Assembly (NCBI RefSeq): GCF_036320965.1
Contig: NC_092236.1
Coordinates: forward strand, 11,208,518-11,272,517
DNA from: Panulirus ornatus
Lineage: Eukaryota; Arthropoda; Malacostraca; Decapoda; Palinuridae
DNA: 64,000 nt
Reading direction: 5' to 3'
How positions within the stretch are numbered: the first letter of the stretch is position 1; each line of letters opens with the position of its first letter. The notes under the pieces are model-generated. The model did not search any database. It was not told the origin of the DNA and saw only the letters and a program-made list of their open reading frames with translations. A program made the position numbers and the translations under genes. Of the stretch, positions 25,171-37,100 are shown one piece after another.

Positions 25171-28100
25171 TTTTCCAAAAAAAAGGAACAGAGAAGAAGG
25201 CCAATTGAGGTTCAGTCCTCTGTTCTTAATGCTACCTCACTAATACAGGAAATGGCAAATATGGGGGGGGGGGGGGGGGGTCTGGAAAGGTCTGTGGGGC
25301 CTGGATGTAGATAGGAAGCTGTGGTGTCAGTGCATTACACATGACAGCTCGAGACTGAGTGTGAATGAATGTGGCCTTATTTGTCTGTTCTCCTGGAGCT
25401 TCCTTGCTGAAGCAGGGGGTAGCGGTGCTGTTTCCTGTGGGGCGGGGTAGCGACAGGAATGGATGAAGGCAAGCAAGTATGAATATGTACATGTGTATAT
25501 ATGTCTGTGTATGTATACATGTATGTGTGCATGCATGGGTGTTTATGTGTGTGTGTGTGTGTGTGTAAAGTCAGGGGTTAGTGAGAGGACAAGAGCAAGG
25601 GAAGGAGTAGCAGTACTCCTAAAACAGGAGTTGTGGGAGTATGTGATAGAATGTAAGAAAGTAAATTCTCGATTAATATGGGTAAAACTGAAAGTTGATG
25701 GAGAGAGATGGGTGAATATTGGTGCATATACACCTGGGCATGAGAAGAAAGATCATGAGAGGCATGTGTTTTGGGAGCAGCTGAATGAATGTGTTAGTGG
25801 TTTTGATGCACGAGACCGGGTTATAGTGATGGGTGATTTGAATGCAAAGGTGAGTAATGTGGCAGTTGAGGGAATAATTGGTATACATGGGGTGTTCAGT
25901 GTTGTAAATGGAAATGGTGAAGAGCTTGTAGATTTATGTGCTGAAAAAGGACTGGTGATTGGGAATACCTGGTTTAAAAAGCGAGATATACATAAGTATA
26001 CGTATGTAAGTAGGAGAGATGGCCAGAGAGCGTTATTGGATTACGTGTTAATTGACAGGCGCGCCAAAGAGAGACTTTTGGATGTTAATGTGCTGAGAGA
26101 TGCAACTGGAGGGATGTCTGATCATTATCTTGTGGAGGCTAAGGTGAAGATTTGTATGGCTTTCAGAAAAGAAGAGTGAATGTTGGGGTGAAGAGGGTGG
26201 TGAGAGTAAGTGAGCTTGGGAAGGAGACTTGTGTGAGGAAGTACCAGGAGAGACTGAGTACAGAAAGGAAAAAGGTGAGAACAATGGAAGTAAGGGGAGT
26301 GGGGTAGGAATGGGATGTATTTAGGGAATCAGTGATGGATTGCGCAAAAGATGCTTGTGGCATGAGAAGAGTGGGAGGTGGGTTGATTAGAAAGGGTAGT
26401 GAGTGGTGGGATGAAGAAGTAAGATTATTAGTGAAAGAGAAGAGAGAGGCATTTGGACGATTTTTGCAGGGAAAAAATGCAATTGAGTGGGAGATATATA
26501 AAAGAAAGAGACAGGAGGTCAAGAGAAAGGTGCAAGAGGTGAAAAACAGGGCAAATGAGAGTTGGGGTGAGAGAGTATCATTAAATTTTAGGGAGAATAA
26601 AAAGATGTTCTGGAAGGAGGTAAATAAAGTGCGTAAGACAAGGGAGCAAATGGGAACTTCAGTGAAGGGCGCAAATGGGGAGGTGATAACAAGTAGTGGT
26701 GATGTGAGAAGGAGATGGAGTATTTTGAAGGTTTGTTGAATGTGTTTGATGATAGAGTGGCAGATATAGGGTATTTTGGTCGAGGTGGTGTGCAAAGTGA
26801 GAGGGTTAGGGAGAATGATTTGGTAAACAGAGAAGAGGTAGTAAAAGCTTTGCGGAAGATGAAAGCCGGCAAGGCAGCAGGTTTGGATGGCATTGCAGTG
26901 GAATTTATTAAAAAAGGGGGTGACTGTATTATTGACTGGTTGGTAAGGTTATTTAATGTATGTATGACTCATGGTGAGGTGCCTGAGGATTGGCGGAATG
27001 CGTGCATAGTGCCATTGTACAAAGGCAAAGGGGATAAGAGTGAGTGCTCAAATTACAGAGGTATAAGTTTGTTGAGTATTCCTGGTAAATTATATGGGAG
27101 GGTATTGATTGAGAGGGTGAAGGCATGTACAGAGCATCAGATTGGGGAAGAGCAGTGTGGTTTCAGAAGTGGTAGAGGATGTGTGGATCAGGTGTTTGCT
27201 TTGAAGAATGTATGTGAGAAATACTTAGAAAAGCAGATGGATTTGTATGTAGCATTTATGGATCTGGAGAAGGCATATGATAAGAGTTGATAGAGATGCT
27301 CTGTGGAAGGTATTAAGAATATATGGTGTGTGAGGCAAGTTGTTAGAAGCAGTGAAAAGTTTTTATCGAGGATGTAAGGCATGTGTACGTGTAGGAAGAG
27401 AGGAAAGTGACTGGTTCTCAGTGAATGTAGGTTTGCGGCAGGGGTGTGTGATGTCTCCATGGTTGTTTAGTTTGTTTATGGATGGGGTTGTTAAGGAGGT
27501 AAATGCAAGAGTTTTGGAAAGAGGGGCAAGTATGAAGTCTGTTGTGGATGAGAGAGCTTGGGAAGTGAGTCAGTTGTTGTTTGCTGATGATACAGCGCTG
27601 GTGGCTGATTCATGTGAGAAACTGCAGAAGCTGGTGACTGAGTTTGGTAAAGTGTGTGAAAGAAGAAAGTTAAGAGTAAATGTGAATAAGAGCAAGGTTA
27701 TTAGGTACAGTAGGGTTGAGGGTCAAGTCAATTGGGAGGTAAGTTTGATTGGAGAAAAACTGGAGGAAGTAAAGTGTTTTAGATATCTGGGAGTGGATTT
27801 GGCAGCGGATGGAGCCATGGAAGCGGAAGTGGATCATAGGGTGGGGGAGGGGGGCGAAAATCCTGGGAGCCTTGAAGAATGTGTGGAAGTCGAGAACATT
27901 ATCTCGGAAAGCAAAAATGGGTATGTTTGAAGGAATAGTGGTTCCAACAATGTTGTATGGTTGCGAGGCGTGGGCTATGGATAGAGTTGTGCGCAGGAGG
28001 ATGGATGTGCTGGAAATGAGATGTTTGAGGACAATGTGTGGTGTGAGGTGGTTTGATCGAGTAAGTAACGTAAGGGTAAGAGAGATGTGTGGAAATAAAA

Positions 28101-31100
28101 AGAGCGTGGTTGAGAGAGCAGAAGAGGGTGTTTTGAAATGGTTTGGGCACATGGAGAGAATGAGTGAGGAAAGATTGACCAAGAGGATATATGTGTCGGA
28201 GGTGGAGGGAACGAGGAGAAGTGGGAGACCAAATTGGAGGTGGAAAGATGGAGTGAAAAAGATTTTGTGTGATTGGGGCCTGAACATGCAGGAGGGTGAA
28301 AGGAGGGCAAGGAATAGAGTGAATTGGATCGATGTGGTATACCGGGGTTGATGTGCTGTCAGTGGACTGAATCAGGGCATGTGAAGCGTCTGGGGTAAAC
28401 CATGGAAAGCTGTGTAGGTATGTATATTTGCGTGTGTGGACGTATGTATATACATGTGTATGGGGGTGGGTTGGGCCATTTCTTTCGTCTGTTTCCTTGC
28501 GCTACCTCGCAAACGCGGGAGACAGCGACAAAGCAAAAAAAAAAAATATATATATATATTTATCCCTGGGGATAGGGGAGAAAGAATACTTCCCACGTAT
28601 TCCCTGTGTGTCGTAGAAGGCGACTAAAAGGGAAGGGAGTGGGGGCTGGAAATCCTCCCCTCTTTTTTTTTCTTTTTTTTTTCCCCCAAAGAAGGAACAG
28701 AGAAGGGGGCCAGATGAGGATATTCCCTGAAAGGCCCAGTCCTCTGTTCTTAATGCTACCTCGCTAATGCGGGAAATGGCGAATAGTATGAAAAGAAAAA
28801 GAAAAATATATATATATGTGTGTGTGTGTGTATATATGAGTGGATGAGCCATTCTTCGTCTGTTTCCTGGTGCTAACTCGCTAACGCGGGAAACAGCAAT
28901 CAAGTGTAATAATAATATCTCTGGCCACATTCTTTCATGCTCAGTCTCTAGCTGTCATGTGTAATGCACTGAAACCACAGGTCCCTATCCACATCCAGGC
29001 CCCACAGACCTTTCCATGGTTTACCCCAGACATTTCACATGTCCTGTTTCAGTCGACTGACAGCATGTCAACCCCGGTATACCACATTGTTCCAATTCAC
29101 TCTATTTCTTGCACGCTTTTCACCTTCCTGTATGTTCAGGCCCTGATCACTCAAAATCTTTTTCACTCCATCCTTCCACCTCCAATTTGGTCTCCTGCTT
29201 CTCCTTGTTCCCTCCACCTCTGAAACATATATCCTCTTTGTCAACCTTTCCTCACTCATTCTCTCCATATGTCTAAACCATTTCAAAACACCCTTTTCTG
29301 CTCTCTCAACCACACTCTTTTTATTACCACACATTGTCCTCAAACATTTAATTTCCAACACAATAACCCCCCTCCATACAACCCTGTCTATAGCCCATGC
29401 CTTGCAACCATATAATATTGCTGGAACTTTATTCCTGAAACATAACCATTTTTGCTCTCTGAGATAATGTTATCTTCTTCCTCACATTCTTCACCGCTCC
29501 CAGAAACTTCGTCCCCTCCCCCACCCTGTGACTCACTTCCACGGTTCCATTTGCTGCCAAGTCCACTGCCAAGCATCTAAAACACTTCACTTCCTCCAAC
29601 CTTTCTCCATTTAAACTTACATCCCAATTAACTTGTCCCTCGACCCTGCTGAACCTAATGACCTAGCCTTTGTTCACATTTACTCTCAACTTTCTCCTTT
29701 CACACACTTTTCCAAACTCAGTCACCAACATCTGCAGTTTCTCGCTTGAATCAGGCACCAGTGCTGTATCATCAGCAAACAACAACTGACACATCCCAGG
29801 CCCTCTCATCCCTAACAGACTGCATACTCGCCCCTCTCTCCAAAACTCTTGCATTTACCTCCCTAACCACCCCATCCATAAACAAATTAAACAACCATGG
29901 AGACATCACATACCTGCATTTTGAGACCCTAACTGCTCAAATCTTTTTCATTCCATCTTTCCACCTCCAATTTGGTCTCCCGCTTCTTCTTAGCCCTCCA
30001 TCTCTGACATATATATCCTCTCTGTCAACCTTTCCTTACTCATTCTATCTGCATGTCCAAACCACTTTAACACACCCTCCTCTGCTCTCTCAACCAAACA
30101 ATCCTCTTTCCTTTTCATTACTCACTCTATCAATATATTATCCCTAGGGACAGTGGAGAAATAATACTTCCCATGTATTTCCTGCATGTTGTAGAAGGTG
30201 ACTAAAAGGGGTGGGAGCAGGGGACTGAAAGTCCTCCCCTCTAGGTTTTACTTTTCCAAAAGAAGGAACAGAGAAGGGGTTCAAATGAGGATTTTCCCTC
30301 TAAGGCTCAGTCTTCTGTTCTTGATGCTGCCTCGCTAATGTGGGGAATGGCAAATATGTATGGAAAAAAAATATATATGGGGACAGCCACAAAGCCACTG
30401 TACACACTGCAGTGTCTGAGGGATGTAATATCTGCACATTTAAGCCAGAACTATTTCTAAAATAAACTGCAAAGGATGTGTGTAATGCTGGACATGTGTA
30501 GATGCTTGGACCAGGGTTTAATATGATGATGCTGGCTAGGAGGAGTAAGTACATCAAGCACGATGGAGTTGCATGGTCTTTAAAAGAAAAAATACAGAGT
30601 GCATTTCCTTAGGAGTGGGGATTTGCATCTTCACCCTGAGTCCATCATCTCCATAAGATTTGGTAGAATGAGTGCCATATGTCTCTGACGGAAGGCATAC
30701 GTTTCCATTGGGAATATCAGAGCCATCACTTGGTGGTGCCACTCGCTAACTCCAAGACAGCGGTAGGACATGAAATCCTTTTTGATGTATTACATAGGAA
30801 TTTGCATCCTCTTCAAACATTAACTCCACTGAACTATGGCAAAATTTGGAAAGCCAGCACACAAAAGAAAACTGGTAAATTACAAAAAATAATTTGTAAA
30901 TTTCCTGTACTGTACCTTTCTCTCAACAAAAGTCAACATACTTTTATTACAAATGGAAAGAATGTGACAAAAATGGTGATGGATCTTCAGACAATACTAA
31001 AAACAAAATAAGGACAACTATTTAAAAGCATATTCAATGTCAGGCACAGATGCCTGCTTCTATTACTGTAAATGAAATGTCTCCCTGTTCAAACAGTCTT

Positions 31101-34100
31101 TGACGTTACCACAGGAGAGTGGGTGAGACTTAAGAACGTGCTGGCTTGGGAGAGATGTAAATACTGCTTTGGCAGTCACTAATGATTCTGTCTCATCTTC
31201 TCATGTCAGTGGTGAATGCAATGGTCTGCAAGCCTCCACATTGTAAATGTTAGCTGGATATCATAGCTACAGTGACAAAGAGATGATAAAAAGAAAGCTA
31301 GAATATGACAAATGAATGAGGGAATTTTTTACCCTTCACTCTACTAACCTGGCCTTACTTTTGGAGGGTAGTCGTGTATTTGTGTCTCGATGGATTGCAT
31401 CTGGAGGTTTGAAGGAATGCTCAGCAATCTGACATACAGGTATATCACTCATGGTTGGTTCAATACTTTTCAGGGCAGCGAGACTTCTCTGTTCTTCTTC
31501 AGAGGGCCTCACAGGGTATTTTAGTAGTATCTTTACAGTGACTTTGCTTGCATAAACATTTGCATCACCTGTCACCTAGAATACAACAAAACAAAAACAA
31601 AAAAAAACCAGTAGGAACATTGATCACAGTGAAGACACAAAAATCTAAAATAACCATGATACTACATGATTACCTATTGTGTATATCTATGTGCTTGCTT
31701 TTCTTCATTCAGAAGTTCATCATACACTTATATATGAAAGTTGCAATAAAGAAGATGGCACTATTAATTTTCAATAATGCTCAAACAACATCTACAAAAC
31801 AAAATGCATTAGACACAAGAAAATGTCGTCAACATCAAATTTAACTACAGCCCCACTAATAACAAAACATTTAAGGGATGAAAAAATTCTTGCAAAGTGG
31901 CATGTTACAGTTATATGTGTCCACTGACAGTTAAAACTGCCTGACAGTGAAAATTCAAAACACCCAATAAACTCATACCACTCTGCACAGTAAATATGCT
32001 TGAAATCACCATAACAGCTAAACAGATAACCATGTCTGCATGTAAGAAACTGTAAGTCCTGTTCAGATGATGAGGATTCTTCTCTTGTGAAGTTGCAGTC
32101 ATTTTAAAAGTGACTGCTTCATCCTTTACCATAAACATCTTTCCATCTGGTGTGGTTCTAACTCTAAAATACATTTTGACATTTGAGTCTACAGCAATCC
32201 AGCTTAATACTCCTAAGTGACCTCAACTCCTTCATTATTGCATGCACAAAAATAGAGTAATCCCTTAAAACACAGTTTATGAAATATTAAAAGTGTTTTT
32301 ATTCAATTCCTTTCCTTGCCATTTGAGAGAATGTCTTCCCAAGCCCAAAAACAGCTAACATCATGGTTAAACTTGCTTATGACCCTTTCTGAAGAGCAAC
32401 AAGGAAGAACAACAAATAAAGGATGTCATTGCTGCCTATGATTTTGCCTCACACAAATTTAAGGAAATGGATGGTGTCAAGAGGCATTATCCTGAGTTAT
32501 GAATGCCAGATGCAAGAAGTATCTCAAGCCCCCTTACACACCATAAATGAATTATTTCATCCTTTTGCGATCATTTTTATCTTTTTTATTCAAAAGAGAA
32601 GGTTCTTCTAAACCCGAAAATAAATACAGATTTCCTATTTGTTGTACCTATGCCTCTTATAGTTAACTTATGAAAGCTGTATCACTGTGAATCATTGTTG
32701 CCAGATATAAAGGTACTTCAAACCTGCATTTTCTCTGCCTCAAAAACACAATTATATAAGTGTGGCTCATGGCAACCTAAGCACAGGCCACTGTGATGCT
32801 GTTTCTTTCCTTGCACTACTCAGCTTTTTGACATAATCTACTCATGTTTTTCCTAATACCTATAAACTACCCTTTTTAAAGGGTAGGTTTTTCATCTCAA
32901 AACTCCTGTATCATTCTTCAAGTTTTCTCCTCTATTTCTTTTTTTTTTCAAGTTTTAAATGAAGCCTGGCCTTAGCAAGGATTTTTGTTTATGAATATAG
33001 CTTTTAACATAAAAGTTAACACTGTACTCACTGAAATACATTAAGTTTCCACCCATCTTATTTATGAATTTATCATACTTAATTGCTGTTTCCTGCATCA
33101 GCAAGGTAACACCACACTTACTGATAGTTTCCACCCATCTTTTTTGTTCATTCATTATACTTAATCGCTGTTTCCCACATCAGTGAGGTAATGCCAGGAA
33201 AACAGACGAAGAATGGCCCATCCACTCATATACACACTAGCGCTACCTCGTGTGGTGACAGGAATGGATGAAGGCAGCAAGTATGAATTGTACATGTGTA
33301 TATATGTATATGTCTGTGTATGCATACATTGAAATGTATAGGTATGTGTATGTGTGTGTGTATATACATGTGTATGTGGGTGGGTTGGGCCATTCTTTCA
33401 TCTGTTTCCTTGCGCTACCTCGCGGGAGACAGCAATTAAGTATAATAAATATAAATATATAAAAAATATATAAAAAAAAGGGGGTGACTGTATTGTTGAC
33501 TGGTTGGTAAGGTTATTTAATGTATGTATGACTCATGGTGAGGTGCCTGAGGATTGGCGGAATGCGTGCATAGTGCCATTGTACAAAGGCAAAGGGGATA
33601 AGAGTGAGTGCTCAAATTACAGAGGTATAAGTTTGTTGAGTATTCCTGATAAATTATATGGGAGGGTATTGATTGAGAGGGTGAAGGCATGTACAGAGCA
33701 TCAGATTGGGGAAGAGCAGTGTGGTTTCAGAAGTGGTAGAGGATGTGTGGATCAGGTGTTTGCTTTGAAGAATGTATGTGAGAACTACTTAGAAAAGCAA
33801 ATGGATTTGTATGTAGCATTTATGGATCTGGAGAAGGCATATGATAGAGTTGATAGAGATGCTCTGTGGAAGGTATTAAGAATATATGGTATGGGAGGAG
33901 AGTTGTTAGAAGCAGTGAAAAGTTTTTATCGAGGATGTAAGGCATGTGTACGTGTAGGAAGAGAGGAAAGTGATTGGTTCTCAGTGAATGTAGGTTTGCG
34001 GCAGGGGTGTGTGATGTCTCCATGGTTGTTTAATTTGTTTATGGATGGGGTTGTTAGGGAGGTAAATGCAAGAGTTTTGGAAAGAGGGGCAAGTATGAAG

Positions 34101-37100
34101 TCTGTTGGGGATGAGAGAGCTTGGGAAGTGAGTCAGTTGTTGTTCGCTGATGATACAGCGCTGGTGGCTGATTCATGTGAGAAACTGCAGAAGCTGGTGA
34201 CTGAGTTTGGTAAAGTGTGTGGAAGAAGAAAGTTAAGAGTAAATGTGAATAAGAGCAAGGTTATTAGGTACAGTAGGGTTGAGGGTCAAGTCAATTGGGA
34301 GGTGAGTTTGAATGGAGAAAAACTGGAGGAAGTGAAGTGTTTTAGATGTCTGGGAGTGGATCTGGCAGCGGATGGAACCATGGAAGCGGAAGTGGATCAT
34401 AGGGTGGGGGAGGGGGCGAAAATTCTGGGGGCCTTGAAGAATGTGTGGAAGTCGAGAACATTATCTTGGAAAGCAAAAATGGGTATGTTTGAAGGAATAG
34501 TGGTTCCAACAATGTTGTATGGTTGCGAGGCGTGGGCTATGGATAGAGTTGTGCGCAGGAGGATGGATGTGCTGGAAATGAGATGTTTGAGGACAATGTG
34601 TGGTGTGAGGTGGTTTGATCGAGTGAGTAACGTAAGGGTAAGAGAGATGTGTGGAAATAAAAAGAGCGTGGTTGAGAGAGCAGAAGAGGGTGTTTTGAAG
34701 TGGTTTGGGCACATGGAGAGAATGAGTGAGGAAAGATTGACCAAGAGGATATATGTGTCGGAGGTGGAGGGAACGAGGAGAAGAGGGAGACCAAATTGGA
34801 GGTGGAAAGATGGAGTGAAAAAGATTTTGTGTGATCGGGGCCTGAACATGCAGGAGGGTGAAAGGAGGGCAAGGAATAGAGTGAATTGGAGTGATGTGGT
34901 ATACGGGGTTGACGTGCTGTCAGTGGATTGAATCAAGGCATGTGAAGCATCTGGGGTAAACCATGGAAGGCTGTGTAGGTGTGTATATTTGCGTGTGTGG
35001 ACGTATGTATATACATGTGTATGGGGGGGGGGGCATTTCTTTCGTCTGTTTCCTTGCGCTACCTCGCAAACGCGGGAGACAGCGACAAAGTATAATAAAT
35101 ATAAATAAATAAATATATATATCCATAAATGTCCATACACACACATATACATACACATATCTAAACATATATACACATGTACATATTCATACTTGCTTGC
35201 CTTTCTCCATAATTGTTGCTACCCTATCACAAAGGAAATAGCATCGCTACCGCCCCCTCCAGCAAAGTAGCGCCAGGAAAATAGACAAAAAGGAAACATT
35301 TGTTCACATTAAGTCTCTAGCTGTAATGTGTAACGCACTGAAACCACAGCTCCCTATATATCTATCTACCCTATATCTCTGATGCCCATGCCCTCCAGGA
35401 TCTCCTTCAAGGGGGTGGCTACAGCAAGTGTCTCCATAACTGGTGAATTCCTGTGCCACTTCTTTGCCTATAGTACCTCACCCTTAACAGGCCACTGGCA
35501 GAGGGCAACTGTGGTGCAGTGCTTCCAGAGGCTCCTACCTAATGTTCCTACTTACTACTTCTCCCTAATGTTCAAACTAACTACTTCTACTTAATGTTAC
35601 TACCTATTAGTCCTACCAATGCTCTTTATGTTCCTACCAACTACTTCTACCTAATGTTACTACCTATTAGTCCTACCAATGCTCTTTATGTTCCTACCTA
35701 CTACTTCTATTTCTTGTTCTTATCATTTTGCCAAAAGGCATGGCTGACTCATAGCATTCATTGCAGGAAAATCTAGACATGAAGAATAATTTGTAATGTT
35801 ATGTGTGACAAAGAAAGATCGTATTATCTATCCATCTATATCTCTGATGCATGTTCCAATTGGAACTACCTCTAAGGGGTGGCTATGAAATCATTTTATT
35901 TTCAATTACACCCCTGTATATTATCAATTATTGTTTACAAGCAAAACTGTATGAACTTATCTGTTTTGCAAGCAGATTTACTGAAACTATATAAGGTATA
36001 CTAGATCAGATGCTACCTAAACTACATCAGTTTCCTAATCTCAACAACTTTAGATTAAGTTTTCTCAAGTAAATACCTGTAGCAAATGTAAATTCAATAA
36101 TAAAACAAATTAACTAAAAGTTTCAGCAGTTTTCTAATAGAACATTACCTTGTACCCATGTATTTCATTTTCATCTTTATATCTGAAGAGAATTATCTCA
36201 AGGCCATGTGAACCATACGTGCCTTGAAAAAGTCCGGGAGTGATTATCTGGTTTGGGATGGAGCCATCTTTTGCCCTCAAGGAAACAGGTATTTCACTAG
36301 GAGTTGGTAAAATCAGTGGCCTATGAACCAAACCATTTCTGTTGGATGAAAAACTTGTCAATATGAGCATACAAGTAAAAAAATTTGATATCATACATGT
36401 AGATTATTAAGAATGAAAACATTTTCCTAAAGCATGGAGAGCTTAATCAGCATCTGAAAAAAAGTATTTGCTTAGTGGGAAATAAAACAGTATTTTACCT
36501 CCAAAATATGGTGTATTTATAAGGATTCACCTTTACTTACCAAGCAGGAAGATGCTCATTCATTAGGATTAACAATCATATAACAACCCATCCAAGCATA
36601 TGACATTCTGTGATTGAAGGTGAATAAAAGAAGAGGGGAGGAAGGATAAGAAGAGAAAATTAATGGAAGCTCACAGTGTATTCCTGACCTATGGACAAGC
36701 ATTACAACCTTAGATATCTAAGGACATGCCTAATTAAAGAAGGAGGGTCTTGAAGAAAAACCTTAAAATACATCAAAAAAGGACCAACCCTTAACAACAA
36801 TTTGATCACTGATTCTCAACCATCCTTTACTAAAGGTAGTACAAGGAAGATCAACTAAATCTAACCTGAGTTATATCCATATAAAAGTGTTTGTCTTAGT
36901 TGTGGAAAAACTAACTTCTTGAATCAGCAGGAAATTTTTCAAACTTTAACAGGCTTTAATGAGCCTGTATAACTAAACAAATGTTCTTCAATATAACTAT
37001 CAGTGAGACCAAGGAAAACTTTACAAGTTCTAACAGGCCACAAATGATGATATTCTATTATCTATTTGTATTTCTGATGCCCATTCCTTTTGGAAACTCC

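Noticed and set aside
24972..25178. Lys-rich then Gly/Pro-rich open frame on the - strand
   Set aside because: It is a translation of the T, C and G runs of an M2 repeat.
25463..25590. N-terminal extension of the endonuclease frame starting at 25463
   Set aside because: The first part is the tail microsatellite of another RTE-A copy. Endonuclease similarity begins only after about 25585.
27670..28310. Long - strand frames with '[20 protein letters not shown]' type text
   Set aside because: These are the antisense of the RTE-A C-terminal coding region. They recur at 10798, 16050, 34397 and 40517 with the same explanation.
31911..32174. Extra FBXO31-like exon from the 'MYFRVRTTPDG' frame
   Set aside because: Exon 6 joins exon 7 in frame with continuous family similarity, and inserting this segment would break the frame.
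33035..33215. CRISPR-like array of short repeats
   Set aside because: These are retroelement tail hairpins with irregular spacing in a eukaryotic genome. No regular repeat-spacer pattern.
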